A stretch of 41,461 bases of DNA from an uncultured Bacteroidia bacterium (lineage in GTDB: Bacteria; Bacteroidota; Bacteroidia; Bacteroidales; F082). Below are positions 8,193-16,475 of the stretch, piece by piece; the stretch's first letter is position 1, and the number at the start of each line of letters is the position of its first letter. The DNA lies in the NCBI GenBank assembly GCA_902771635.1, contig CACXXW010000008.1, positions 1-41,461 of the forward strand, in the 5' to 3' direction. Under the pieces are notes generated by a model. The model was not told the origin of the DNA, did not search any database, and saw nothing but the letters and a program-made list of their open reading frames with translations. The translations under genes and the position numbers were made by a program.

Positions 8193-9890
8193 ATGAAAAG
8201 ACTATTATTTGTTATGCTGATGGTCATCATGGGCTGGGAGCCTGTGATGGCTTGCACTAACTTAATCGTAGGCAAGAAAGCATCTGCCGATGGCAGCGTG
8301 ATGTGCACCTACAACTGCGATGGTTTCGGCTTCTCCGGCTCACTGTCTTACAGTCCTTCGGGACAACATGAAAAAGGTGAGCTCATCGCCATTCACGGAT
8401 GGGGGCCTTCGCATGAGGGACAATATGTGAAACAAGTGGAATATACCTATAATGTGGTTGGCCTGATGAACGAAAAGCAAGTGACCATCGTGGAGACCAC
8501 CTTCGACGGACGATTGGAACTGGTCAACCAAGAGGGCCTATTGGACTATTTCTCACTGATGCGTTTGGCTTTGCAGCGCTCCTCGACCGCTCGGGAAGCT
8601 ATTCGTTGCATGGTGGAACTCGTTGAGGAATACGGTTATAACAGCAGCGGCGAGACCCTCACCATCTGCGACCCCAGCGAAGCCTGGATTATGGAAATCA
8701 TTGGCAAGGGCCCTGGCCGCAAAGGTGCCGTTTGGGTGGCCTTGCGCATCCCCGACGACTGCATTTGCGCCCATGCCAACCTGAGCCGCATCCGTCAGTT
8801 CCCCTTGGAGAAGCGTTCCAAAAACAGCATCAGCAGCAAGAATCTCAAGAAAATCAATAATCCTGAGATTGAATGCGTCTATGCCGCTGATGTGATCAGT
8901 TTCGCCAAGGAATGGGGCTATTTCAACGGCAAGGATGAGGACTTCTCCTTCCGCGATGCCTACTGCCCTATCGACTTCGAAAATGTGCGCTATGCCGATG
9001 CCCGCGTGTGGAGTTTCTTCCGCCATCACTACAGCCACGAGGAAATGGACAAATACCTGCCCTATATCAATGGCGACTTTGATGTCTGCGACCATTTGCC
9101 CCTTTGGATCAAGCCCGACAAACCCCTGTCCTTGCGCGACTTGCAAAATGACATGCGCGACCATTTCGAAGGCACGCCACTTGATATGACCTCCGACATG
9201 ACCGCTGGCCCTTGGGGCATGCCCATCCGTCCGCTGCCGATGCATTTCAAGGATAACGACAGCGTCAACTACTACCGTGAGCGTCCCATTGCCACGCAAC
9301 AATCAGGCTTCACGATGACCTGCCAAATGCGCTCATGGCTGCCCAACGATGTGGGTGGCGTGACTTGGTTCAACTGCGATGACGCTAACATGGTGGCCTA
9401 TGTACCGCTCTACTGCTGCATCACGCAAGTGCCCGATTGTTTCCGTCAGGAGAACAACCCACGCAATGAGTTCAGCGACAAGTCAGCCTTTTGGATGAAC
9501 AACTGGGTGGCCAACATGGTCTATCCACGCTATTCGATGATGATTGGCGACCTCCGCAAGGCACAAAACGATCTAGAGGACTACTATTTCGCCGACCAGG
9601 ACAGCGTACTCACTGCCATCGAAAAAATGACACCTGCCGACCGTCAAGGCTATTTGAACCGCAAGAGCATTGCCTACGCTGACATGATGATGCAGCGTTG
9701 GGACAAATTGGCGAAATACCTCATCGTGAAATATAATGACCAAGTGGTAAAGCGTGTCGACAAAGACGGGAACTTCCAACGTTGGGGCTACGAAACGCCT
9801 GGTTACGACCGACAGTTCATCGATGCCATTGGAAAGACCACCGGTGACCGTTACAAACTCAAAGAGGTCATCAAACGTAGAGAAAGGTAA
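8193..9890 (+). CDS. C69 family dipeptidase (PepD-like, N-terminal nucleophile hydrolase)
   Basis: 565-residue peptidase of family C69. The first 20 residues form a signal-like segment ending VMA, directly followed by CTNLIVGKKASADGS. Cys21 would become the N-terminal nucleophile after cleavage, as in other U34/C69 enzymes. Other family features are AHANLSRI, WVALRIPDD and the C-terminal helical region ending before the stop at 9888-9890. Likely role: cleavage of dipeptides in the periplasm, or of peptides from the diet or from peptidoglycan (family-based inference). It has its own promoter at 8141-8169 and ends 10 bases from the convergent SDR gene, so it is probably monocistronic. Confidence 0.93.
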   Translation: MKRLLFVMLMVIMGWEPVMACTNLIVGKKASADGSVMCTYNCDGFGFSGSLSYSPSGQHEKGELIAIHGWGPSHEGQYVKQVEYTYNVVGLMNEKQVTIVETTFDGRLELVNQEGLLDYFSLMRLALQRSSTAREAIRCMVELVEEYGYNSSGETLTICDPSEAWIMEIIGKGPGRKGAVWVALRIPDDCICAHANLSRIRQFPLEKRSKNSISSKNLKKINNPEIECVYAADVISFAKEWGYFNGKDEDFSFRDAYCPIDFENVRYADARVWSFFRHHYSHEEMDKYLPYINGDFDVCDHLPLWIKPDKPLSLRDLQNDMRDHFEGTPLDMTSDMTAGPWGMPIRPLPMHFKDNDSVNYYRERPIATQQSGFTMTCQMRSWLPNDVGGVTWFNCDDANMVAYVPLYCCITQVPDCFRQENNPRNEFSDKSAFWMNNWVANMVYPRYSMMIGDLRKAQNDLEDYYFADQDSVLTAIEKMTPADRQGYLNRKSIAYADMMMQRWDKLAKYLIVKYNDQVVKRVDKDGNFQRWGYETPGYDRQFIDAIGKTTGDRYKLKEVIKRRER

Positions 9891-9900
9891 GCTCCTTCTT

Positions 9901-10740
9901 TTACTTTACTGCCTTGATCTTTCCACCCTTCCGCATCATGGCATCCCACCAACGGGCAGGCATGAGCGCATGCATAACCCTGCCGGAAATCGAAAAACGA
10001 CCGCGGGAATAGCGTGCTTTGGGGTGACGACTGTTGACAGCGCGACTGATGGCCTTGGTGATGACGGAAGGCTTTGACAGGAAATTGGTCTTATAGAACC
10101 AATCAATGTTTTTGGCCCACTGTGTGCCGACCTCTTCGTAAGCCGTACCCGCCGACGCTTCCATCAAATGTTTGGCTGCGATGGGTCCCCAGTCGGTCTT
10201 GATGGCACCTGGCTCAATCATCACTACATCAATGCCAAAGGGTTTCATCTCCATGCGCAAGGCATCACTGAAGGCCTCAACAGAGTATTTGGTCACATTG
10301 TACCAGCCACCCATGTAAATCACCATCTTGCCCGCTATCGATGAGGTGTTGATGATGCGGCCGCTCCCCTGCTTGCGCATATAAGGCAACACCAACTGCG
10401 TCAGTCGCGCCAAGCCGAAGACATTCACTTCCACCTGCCTACGCGCATCCTCAAGCGGCACAGTCTCGATAGTACCAAAGTAACCATATCCTGCATTGTT
10501 GACCAACACGTCAATCCTTCCTTCGGCTTGTATGACGGCCTCAACGCCTTGACTCATAGACGCTTCATCGGTGACATCCATCTTGATCACCTTCACACCA
10601 TATGCCTTCAAAGGCTCCATCAGCTCCACCCGGCGGGCGGCAGCATAAACCTTATGGCCTTGTTGGGCCAAAGTCTGGGCAGCATCGAAACCGATACCAC
10701 TGCTGGCCCCTGTGATAAGAATTACCTTGTCATGCTTCAT
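9901..10740 (-). CDS. Short-chain dehydrogenase/reductase
   Basis: 279-residue classical SDR. The nucleotide-binding motif TGASSGIG lies at residues 10-17, NNAG at 81-84, catalytic Ser133/Ser134 in NTSSIAG, and YNVTK at 147-151 carries Tyr147 and Lys151. The AARR sequence after beta-2 suggests NADP preference. Substrate unknown; oxidoreductases of this size act on sugars, acyl chains, steroids or other alcohols. It is transcribed divergently from the thioesterase/MMPL pair with both -7 boxes within about 60 bases, so the two units might be co-regulated. The start is supported by the -7 box a few bases upstream, leaving almost no leader. Confidence 0.92.
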   Translation of the reverse strand: MKHDKVILITGASSGIGFDAAQTLAQQGHKVYAAARRVELMEPLKAYGVKVIKMDVTDEASMSQGVEAVIQAEGRIDVLVNNAGYGYFGTIETVPLEDARRQVEVNVFGLARLTQLVLPYMRKQGSGRIINTSSIAGKMVIYMGGWYNVTKYSVEAFSDALRMEMKPFGIDVVMIEPGAIKTDWGPIAAKHLMEASAGTAYEEVGTQWAKNIDWFYKTNFLSKPSVITKAISRAVNSRHPKARYSRGRFSISGRVMHALMPARWWDAMMRKGGKIKAVK

Positions 10741-10748
10741 AATGCTTG

Positions 10749-10756
10749 CAAAATTA
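10749..10756 (-). promoter_or_regulatory. -7 box for the SDR gene
   Basis: CAAAATTA on the plus strand reads TAATTTTG on the minus strand, an exact TAnnTTTG match, 9 bases upstream of the SDR start codon. A CTTG at 10778-10781 (minus strand) could serve as the -33 box. Confidence 0.55.
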
Positions 10757-10798
10757 CAAATTCCCGCAACGATTCCGCAAGGATTCGTGTTTTTTCTG

Positions 10799-10806
10799 TA
10801 ATTTTG
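10799..10806 (+). promoter_or_regulatory. -7 box for the thioesterase-MMPL operon
   Basis: TAATTTTG matches the Bacteroidota -7 consensus exactly and lies 30 bases before the chosen ATG at 10836, supporting that start over the upstream in-frame ATG at 10746. Confidence 0.55.
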
Positions 10807-10835
10807 CCGCTTCTTTTTACCGAGGTAAAAATACT

Positions 10836-11243
10836 ATGAATACCTACAAACACGAAGTAAAATATTATGAATGCGACCGTATGGGTGTGACGCATCACTC
10901 CAACTATGTTCGCTTCATGGAAGAGGCCCGTGTCGACTGGCTCGACCAACTGGGATTCGGCTTTGAGAAGATCGAAGCGGAGAATGTCTTCTCCCCTGTC
11001 ATTTCCATCTCATGCGAATACAAGCACCCTACAACTTTCAAGGACATCATTGAAATCGAGGTGAAAATCAGCAAGATGAGTGAGATGAAGTTTGAATTCG
11101 ACTATACGATGCGCTCCAACGGCAAGTTGGTCTGCCTTGGACACAGTGCTCATTGCTTCATCGAAAACGGTCGCCCCGTGGCCATCTCAAAGCGCCTCCC
11201 CGACTTTTACCAATCACTAAAAAGCTATATATCAGTTGAATAA
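10836..11243 (+). CDS. 4HBT hotdog-fold acyl thioesterase (YbgC/FadM-like)
   Basis: 135-residue thioesterase that would hydrolyse acyl-CoA or acyl-ACP. The motif YYECDRMGVTHHSNYVRFME carries the catalytic Asp14 and the HxxY pattern of the YbgC/FadM group. An upstream in-frame ATG at 10746 would add 30 residues without family resemblance and would place the start before the promoter, so 10836 is preferred. Its TAA overlaps the ATG of the MMPL exporter by one base (TAATG), implying translational coupling and a joint role in lipid or acyl-chain handling. Such thioesterase-MMPL pairs occur in aryl polyene and related lipid clusters (recalled). Confidence 0.88.
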   Translation: MNTYKHEVKYYECDRMGVTHHSNYVRFMEEARVDWLDQLGFGFEKIEAENVFSPVISISCEYKHPTTFKDIIEIEVKISKMSEMKFEFDYTMRSNGKLVCLGHSAHCFIENGRPVAISKRLPDFYQSLKSYISVE

Positions 11244-13717
11244 TGCATAAGATATTTGTTCCCATATACCATTACTTCAAAAATCACAAGGTCTTGATGT
11301 ACCTGATTATGGTCATCTCGTTCTTGGTATTCCTCTTATTCGGGCTGCGACTCCATTTCGAGGAGGACATCTCTAAGCTTTTGCCTACCTCAAGTGTCGA
11401 GAGCCAGCTGGCCTTCACATCCATCCAACTCAAGGACAAGATTTACCTTCAAGTGACCTCTGCCGATGAGCCAGTCTCCCCTAACATCCTTGCCGAACGG
11501 ACTGATGAGTTCGTCAACCTACTCTACGAGAAGGATTCTACGACCCATTATATTGGCAATGTGCTGTACAAAATGGAGCCTGAGGTGGCCATCAATGCCT
11601 TGGACTTTGTGCTTGAGCATATCCCTTCCTTCATCGACACCTCAGCCTACAGTAACTTTGAGAAAGCCCTTGAGCCTGAGGCCATCCAGAACCAGATGTG
11701 GGTCAACTACGAGCAGATGATGGAAGATGAGACGGGCGACATTACCCAAGCCATCATGTATGACCCGCTCAACTTGCGTGATGTGGTGCTCGGCGATGTG
11801 ATGCAAGGCGCTGTCAACGGCTTCAACATCATCGACGGACAACTCTTCTGCCCCGATAGCACCGTAGCCATCGCCTATCTTGCCCCCGCTTTCCAATCCT
11901 TGGATTCGAAGTCGGCCAACAAGTTCGCCAAAATGCTGAAACAAACGCAAGAGGAATTTGAAACCATCCACCCAGACATCAAAGTGCATGCCCACGGCGA
12001 CCCCATCGGCAGTGTTTCGAATGCCGGACGCATCCGCTCCGACCTTGTCGTGACCGTGGGTATTTCCCTGGTTTTGATATTGATCCTTATCGGCTTGTGT
12101 TTCAGAAACCTTTCTTTCATCTGGGAACTCTTGTTACCTATCATCTTTGGCACAGCCTTCTCGTTGGCGGGCATCTTCTGGATTAAGGGCGAGATGTCGC
12201 TCATGGCCTTAGGATTGGGCGCCATCGTGCTGGGTGTGGCCATCAGCTACAGCCTGCATGTGCTCATCCACCATTTCTTTGTCGGCGACCCCGAAAAACT
12301 GCTACAAGACGAGTCTACGCCCGTGTTCTTGAGCTGCATCACCACAGTGGGCGCCTTCTGCAGCCTGCTCTTCACCGACAGCGACCTGCTCCGCGACTTC
12401 GGACTGTTCGCCTCCTTCGCTTTGATAGGCTCCACGCTTTTCGCCTTGATCTTCCTGCCTCATTTCTTGCCTGCCCGAAAGGCCGACAGCAACAGCAAAA
12501 CCTTCCGCCGCATCTCTCGCCTCAACAACCTGCCTTTCGACAAAAAGCCTTGGTTCTTGATATTGATTGCAGTCATCGTAGTGATAGGCATCATTTTCTC
12601 ACCCAAGGTGAAATTCGACAACGACCTCCGCAACCTTGACTACAACTCACCCGAGGAAATCATGGCCGAGGGTCTTTACAACGCGAAAAACAACGACGGC
12701 TTCTATCACCTATATTTCGCTACTGTTTCCACTGACCTCGATGAGGCCTTGGAAGCCGACAAGACGCTCATGGTACTGCTTGATTCCCTAAAGCAAGAAG
12801 GTGCGGTGCATAGCTATACCGATTTCATCCCCAAGCTCTTCGTCACCCAAGCCGACCAAGAACAACGCATTGCCGTTTGGAACGACTTCTGGACCGAAGA
12901 AAGGAAAGCCTACGCCATCTCACGCGTTGAGAAAGGCGCTTTGGAATTCGGCCTCGACCCGATGATGTTCTACGACTTCAAGGAGCTTCTCGACGCCGAC
13001 TACGAAGCCGCCTCACTGATGGAAAGCGGTGTGGTGCCCGACAATCTTTTGGGCAACTTCATCGAATGCAATGCCGACAACCAATACATGGTGTTCACCG
13101 ATGTCTCCATGGACTTCGACGAGAAAGACGTCGCCACCGATGCCTTGGTCACCAACCCCAGGACCTTTGTCCTTGAGCCGTTCTACTACTGCAAGAGCAT
13201 GGTGGAGGTCATCAACGATGACTTCAACATCGCCGTGTGGATTTCCTCGCTGTTTGTGCTGTTGATCCTCTTGGTATCCTTCCGTAACATCATCACCGCC
13301 TTGCTGTCGTTCCTTCCCATGGTACTCAGTTGGTTCATGGTGCAAGGCTACATGGCCATCATCGGGCTGGAGTTCAACCTCATCAACATCATCATCTCCA
13401 CCTTCATCTTTGGTGTGGGTGTCGACTACAGCATCTTCATCACCGAAGGTTTGCTCAAGCAAGCGCGCACGGGCGACCGCGACGTACTCACCTGGCACAA
13501 GGTGGCCATCTTCTTCTCGGCCATCATCCTGGTTATCGTGGTGGCCTCGCTCCTCTTTGCCGTCCATCCCGCCATCCGTTCCATCGGTCTCAGCACCCTC
13601 ATCGGAATGGCCTCAACCATAATGATTTCGTATTCCCTGCTGCCGTTCGCATTCTGGAGGTTGATGAAGTGGCCGTGGTATAGGCGGAGTGTGATGAAAA
13701 AGGTCCAGAAGAAATGA
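11243..13717 (+). CDS. MMPL/RND family lipid exporter
   Basis: 824-residue inner-membrane transporter with two repeats: a TM helix, a large periplasmic loop, then a block of five or so TM helices. TM1 lies around residues 17-36, a loop spans about 37-265 and a TM block 270-405. The second half repeats this with TM around 440 and a terminal TM block 660-810. GVGVDYSIFI near residue 730 matches the TM4-type motif with the proton-relay Asp. Members export lipids or other hydrophobic molecules using the proton gradient (family knowledge). It overlaps the thioesterase gene by one base. Its final codons (YRRSVMKKVQKK) are duplicated 1.86 kb downstream as part of a direct repeat bordering the ATPase gene. 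Confidence 0.9.
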   Translation: MHKIFVPIYHYFKNHKVLMYLIMVISFLVFLLFGLRLHFEEDISKLLPTSSVESQLAFTSIQLKDKIYLQVTSADEPVSPNILAERTDEFVNLLYEKDSTTHYIGNVLYKMEPEVAINALDFVLEHIPSFIDTSAYSNFEKALEPEAIQNQMWVNYEQMMEDETGDITQAIMYDPLNLRDVVLGDVMQGAVNGFNIIDGQLFCPDSTVAIAYLAPAFQSLDSKSANKFAKMLKQTQEEFETIHPDIKVHAHGDPIGSVSNAGRIRSDLVVTVGISLVLILILIGLCFRNLSFIWELLLPIIFGTAFSLAGIFWIKGEMSLMALGLGAIVLGVAISYSLHVLIHHFFVGDPEKLLQDESTPVFLSCITTVGAFCSLLFTDSDLLRDFGLFASFALIGSTLFALIFLPHFLPARKADSNSKTFRRISRLNNLPFDKKPWFLILIAVIVVIGIIFSPKVKFDNDLRNLDYNSPEEIMAEGLYNAKNNDGFYHLYFATVSTDLDEALEADKTLMVLLDSLKQEGAVHSYTDFIPKLFVTQADQEQRIAVWNDFWTEERKAYAISRVEKGALEFGLDPMMFYDFKELLDADYEAASLMESGVVPDNLLGNFIECNADNQYMVFTDVSMDFDEKDVATDALVTNPRTFVLEPFYYCKSMVEVINDDFNIAVWISSLFVLLILLVSFRNIITALLSFLPMVLSWFMVQGYMAIIGLEFNLINIIISTFIFGVGVDYSIFITEGLLKQARTGDRDVLTWHKVAIFFSAIILVIVVASLLFAVHPAIRSIGLSTLIGMASTIMISYSLLPFAFWRLMKWPWYRRSVMKKVQKK

Positions 13718-13745
13718 GCTATTCCTCGCCCATTCGCGCCTTCAT
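13679..13745 (+). repeat. 67-bp direct repeat, left copy
   Basis: It contains the last codons of the MMPL gene (YRRSVMKKVQKK and TGA). On the opposite strand it holds the last codons of a HTH gene (MKARMGEE and TAG). It matches 15542-15608 at 62 of 67 positions by eye. This copy retains the true MMPL end but only a HTH remnant. Confidence 0.9.
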
Positions 13746-13790
13746 GTTTTCGTGAAAAGCTATCGTGCTGACAGGTATTGATGAGGATCT

Positions 13791-15239
13791 TTATTCTTCA
13801 ACTTCAGCGAAAAGGCCTTTGGCAGTTATCTCACTATGTATCAATGAGGAATGTGTTCCTTTCGACACACCCCTTGGTGTAACGAAAGTGATTACCGTTC
13901 CTCTAGCCACACCCGTAATCTCCATAAAAAGGCTTTTGCGTTCAATTAGTTGTTGCTCGTAAGCTTTGGTGATATTATACGGAGTTTCCGAGAATTTCAT
14001 CTCGACAAGATGGATGATTTTGTCAGCCCGTTTGATGACAAGGTCGATTTGTGCCCCTTTTCTCGGGTCGTTTTTTTGAGTCACAAAGCGCCACGAGGAT
14101 GCTTCGGTTGCCATGCCAGAAATTCCCAGACTCTTTTTAATATGAGGCAAATGGCGCAAGCAGACTTCCTCGAAGGTAAAGCCTTCCCATGATGCCACAC
14201 CACGGTCGGTGTAATGATGCTGCCAATAATGTTCGTCGCGCGAGCGGTTGCCTTCGACATAACGAAAATAGAATAAGGTATAGAAGTCTGACAAGCGGTA
14301 GAGCGTGTGTTTGGTCTTGTTTCCGAATTGGGCATAAGAAACGATGAAGTCGCAGCGCTCCAGATTATCAAGCATTTTGGAGAGCCCGCCACCACTGTAG
14401 CCAGTGCCCTGCTCAATCTCGTCCCTTGTGAAGCCTTCCCTTTTGGTCGATAATAGTTTCACGATGGCGATGTAACGGTTGGCCTTATTGAAAAGGGCAT
14501 TGTAGAGTTCGTTGAACTCGTCGCTCAGGTCGCCCCCGCGTCGGAAAACCAACGAATCGACATTTTGAGGCAGGCTTAAAGAAGGGCGCAGCAAGCTCAG
14601 GTAATAGGGTACACCACCGAACAACATGTAGCATTGCAGAATTTGGTAATCATCCCAGTCGAAACCGTGTTCGATGAGATAAGCCTTACATTCGCTCAAG
14701 AAAAACGGACGGAGGTAAATGCGATGTGTGATGCGGTTGTGAAGACCTCCTTGGTTGTCTTCCAATTTGTCCTTCATCCAACTGGTAGCACTGCCGCAAG
14801 CCACGAACACGATGTCGTCACGGTTTTGCACCCAGCTGGACCAAAAATACTCCAGTTCATCAACAAACTCACTGCCTTGCGTGTCAATCCATGGCATCTC
14901 ATCGAAAAAGATGATTTTCCGTTTTTCTTTGCATTTTTCCAAGTATTCCGCCAACTGCAAGAAAGCATCGTGCCAAGATTTCAGTTCAGGGATGCTTTTG
15001 TCGCCAGAATAACGCACCAATGCTTCTCGGAAGTTTTGGAGTTGGATAATCTTCTTTTGTCGGTGTGCTCCAACATAGTGAAAGCTATAGGTGTCGTTGA
15101 AGAAACGGCGCACTAGGAAGGTCTTGCCGACACGACGGCGACCATACATGATGATAAATTCAGAACGGTGAGAGTTTACCGCCCATTCCAACTCTTTCCA
15201 TTCCCGTTCTCTTCCAACGAGTTTGTCTTCGTTTTCCAT
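13791..15239 (-). CDS. AAA ATPase with C-terminal DUF234/PD-(D/E)XK-like domain
   Basis: 482-residue protein of the prokaryotic ATPase plus DUF234 type. Walker A is GRRRVGKT (residues 33-40), Walker B is IIFFDEMPW, and a sensor-like VACGSATSWM follows. The middle looks like a winged-helix segment (TRDEIEQGTGYSGGGLSKML). The C terminus QIDLVIKRADKIIHLVEMKF fits a PD-(D/E)XK-like nuclease fold with D...ExK spacing. The start at MENEDKL (15239) is chosen because a -7 box lies just upstream at 15257; an in-frame ATG at 15278 would lie before it. Biological role of this family is unclear; it is often mobile. The gene is bracketed by the 67-bp duplication of the MMPL/HTH junction, showing that it was inserted there. 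Confidence 0.85.
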   Translation of the reverse strand: MENEDKLVGREREWKELEWAVNSHRSEFIIMYGRRRVGKTFLVRRFFNDTYSFHYVGAHRQKKIIQLQNFREALVRYSGDKSIPELKSWHDAFLQLAEYLEKCKEKRKIIFFDEMPWIDTQGSEFVDELEYFWSSWVQNRDDIVFVACGSATSWMKDKLEDNQGGLHNRITHRIYLRPFFLSECKAYLIEHGFDWDDYQILQCYMLFGGVPYYLSLLRPSLSLPQNVDSLVFRRGGDLSDEFNELYNALFNKANRYIAIVKLLSTKREGFTRDEIEQGTGYSGGGLSKMLDNLERCDFIVSYAQFGNKTKHTLYRLSDFYTLFYFRYVEGNRSRDEHYWQHHYTDRGVASWEGFTFEEVCLRHLPHIKKSLGISGMATEASSWRFVTQKNDPRKGAQIDLVIKRADKIIHLVEMKFSETPYNITKAYEQQLIERKSLFMEITGVARGTVITFVTPRGVSKGTHSSLIHSEITAKGLFAEVEE

Positions 15240-15256
15240 TTGCTGTAAATTTGTCG

Positions 15257-15264
15257 CAAAGTTA
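15257..15264 (-). promoter_or_regulatory. -7 box for the ATPase gene
   Basis: The plus strand CAAAGTTA reads TAACTTTG on the minus strand, an exact TAnnTTTG match 18 bases before the ATPase start. No clear -33 box is visible. Confidence 0.45.
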
Positions 15265-15290
15265 CAACATATTTCCAAAACAGAAAACGA

Positions 15291-15386
15291 TTTTTGTCCA
15301 AATCCGATAAAAAATCATAGATTTGGACAAAAAACGAATAGTTTTTATCCAAATGTATATATAAAACATAGATTTGGACAAAAAAC
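15291..15386. promoter_or_regulatory. Tandem TTTGTCCAAATC dyads (candidate operators)
   Basis: Two inverted-repeat units lie side by side. In the first, TTTTTGTCCAAATC (15291-15304) pairs with GATTTGGACAAAAA (15320-15333). In the second, TTTTTATCCAAATG (15342-15355) pairs with GATTTGGACAAAAA (15371-15384) at 12 of 14 positions. The 20-mer CATAGATTTGGACAAAAAAC occurs exactly at 15316 and 15367. Their place upstream of the ATPase suggests operators or cassette-end repeats. Confidence 0.55.
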
Positions 15387-15512
15387 TATATTAATGGGAT
15401 TGATCTTTTTGGGATTTTTATGTCAAAGAAACAAATCTCACATAAATCCTAAACAAATCTGCGGTTGCCGCATATCGTTGTTTTCCCGCATTACAAATGC
15501 TGATATTCATGG

Positions 15513-15535
15513 CTTCCGAATTGAAAATTCGGAAG
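15513..15535. repeat. Perfect 10-bp stem hairpin at the cassette edge
   Basis: CTTCCGAATT, a GAA loop and AATTCGGAAG form a perfect hairpin, 7 bases before the right copy of the 67-bp direct repeat. It may mark the end of the inserted ATPase segment. Confidence 0.6.
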
Positions 15536-15541
15536 AACGTA

Positions 15542-15608
15542 TATAAGCGGAATGTGATGAAAAAGGTCCAGAAAAAATGAGCTATTCCTCTCCCATTCGC
15601 GTCTTCAT
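15542..15608 (+). repeat. 67-bp direct repeat, right copy
   Basis: It encodes YKRNVMKKVQKK plus TGA, a remnant of the MMPL C terminus, and on the minus strand the true end (MKTRMGEE, stop) of the HTH gene at 15582-15833. Differences from the left copy are five substitutions. Confidence 0.9.
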
Positions 15609-15833
15609 TGCCGCATTGACCTCGGTTGAATAGTATTGGAAGAAGTTGAAACTCAAGACAATGGAGATTTTGAGAATCAAATCGGCATCGAGTGAAGGCC
15701 TATTGAAGATTTTGTAGACATGGTTGCGGGTGCAGCCAATTTCACGAGCCAGCCAACTTGCGCTACGTTGGTCGGCTTTGAGTTGCTCACGGATTAGGTG
15801 CCCGATGTGGATGTTGTTTTGACAGTTTTCCAT
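15582..15833 (-). CDS. Small helix-turn-helix protein, paralogue A
   Basis: 83-residue protein: after a short N-terminal extension the segment HIGHLIREQLKADQRSASWL leads into LAREIGCTRNHVYKIFNRPS, a clear helix-turn-helix with recognition helix TRNHVYKIF. The C-terminal part FNFFQYYSTEVNAAM is hydrophobic and may dimerise. It is about 70 percent identical by eye to the protein at 18137-18385. Probable DNA-binding regulator; the target is unknown. A TATTTTTG -7 box on the minus strand (15856-15863) precedes it. It was originally tail-to-tail with the MMPL gene, as the duplicated junction shows, and it lies divergent to the regulator/kinase pair. Confidence 0.8.
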   Translation of the reverse strand: MENCQNNIHIGHLIREQLKADQRSASWLAREIGCTRNHVYKIFNRPSLDADLILKISIVLSFNFFQYYSTEVNAAMKTRMGEE

Positions 15834-15937
15834 CTGCTCACATAATCGAATAGCACAAAAATAGCCCTTAACAGTCTTTCATTTTTCATCCATTTCATCC
15901 ATTTGCGTTTTCTTTCGATTCCTAACATGAAATTGTT

Positions 15938-15945
15938 TATTTTTG
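15938..15945 (+). promoter_or_regulatory. -7 box for the regulator-kinase operon
   Basis: TATTTTTG matches TAnnTTTG and lies 18 bases before an ATG at 15964. This places transcription start upstream of the broken 5' part of the regulator gene. Confidence 0.5.
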
Positions 15946-15963
15946 CCCAAAATAAGCGGAACC

Positions 15964-16038
15964 ATGTTATCCCTTCCTATCATAGCAATGATTAAGAAGA
16001 AATCGGGGCTGGACTTCAGTAAGGTGTCAACACCCTGA
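15964..16038 (+). pseudogene. Detached 5' piece of the frameshifted regulator gene
   Basis: ATG at 15964 opens MLSLPIIAMIKKKSGLDFSK, then runs into a TGA at 16036-16038. The neighbouring frame continues sensibly as GVNTLKRLMGYAKSP. One extra G near 16022-16024 would join them into a typical Bacteroidota SxxTLKRLxGY-type HTH start, so a single-base deletion is the likely cause. Confidence 0.6.
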
Positions 16039-16046
16039 AACGGCTG

Positions 16047-16475
16047 ATGGGCTATGCCAAATCCCCTATCGCGCCACGCAAAGCCACCCTTGATGCCTTG
16101 GCGCATTATCTCGGTTCGCCTTCATGGGAAGTGCTGACCGGCATGCAACCCGTTGAAAGCGACTGGATGGAAAAGGCTTTCTTCGCCGATGAGATTCGAG
16201 AAGGCACAACGGTGGAGGCATCATGGTTACCCAACCGTCATATCGCTTTGCTGTGTATCGGTGAAAACAAATTCCGTGTGACAGAGAGCTTGAACGGCAA
16301 ATTGCTTGTCAACGATGAGGTGACCATCCTTAGTTTTCGTTTGGAGTATCCTTTGCAGGTGTACCAAGTCATCCGCAATGGCGAGATTGTGCGCGATGCC
16401 GCTGGTAACGAGTTGGGTTATGTAGCAGGCCGACAGAACGGATTGACCGAACTATTCATCAAGGAGGCAGCCTAA
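16047..16475 (+). CDS. HTH-type regulator body, 5' end frameshifted
   Basis: 142 residues from the first ATG in this frame. The start MGYAKSPIAPRKATLDALAH with YLGSPSWEVL is the second half of a DNA-binding domain common in Bacteroidota (TLKRLxGY...TLDxLAxYLGxxxW). The rest (about residues 45-142) is a beta-rich domain with VEASWLPNRHIALLCIGENK and ELGYVAGRQNGLTEL, which I recall downstream of this HTH in other Bacteroidota proteins. Without the first 27 or so codons the DNA-binding domain would be incomplete, so the protein may be non-functional, or the sequence may carry an error. The TAA overlaps the kinase ATG by one base, a sign that regulator and kinase work as a pair. Confidence 0.7.
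   Translation: MGYAKSPIAPRKATLDALAHYLGSPSWEVLTGMQPVESDWMEKAFFADEIREGTTVEASWLPNRHIALLCIGENKFRVTESLNGKLLVNDEVTILSFRLEYPLQVYQVIRNGEIVRDAAGNELGYVAGRQNGLTELFIKEAA

Noticed and set aside
8553..9302. 249-residue minus-strand frame within the C69 dipeptidase
   Set aside because: Antisense shadow of a gene with an intact N-terminal nucleophile and family motifs; no promoter or motif.
13811..15300. Possible restriction or toxin system around the ATPase
   Set aside because: No methylase, nuclease partner or toxin-antitoxin pair is visible; the PD-(D/E)XK-like end is part of the known DUF234 architecture.
15291..15386. CRISPR-like repeat array
   Set aside because: Only two repeat units without regular spacers, and no cas genes; the units are inverted repeats, better read as operators.
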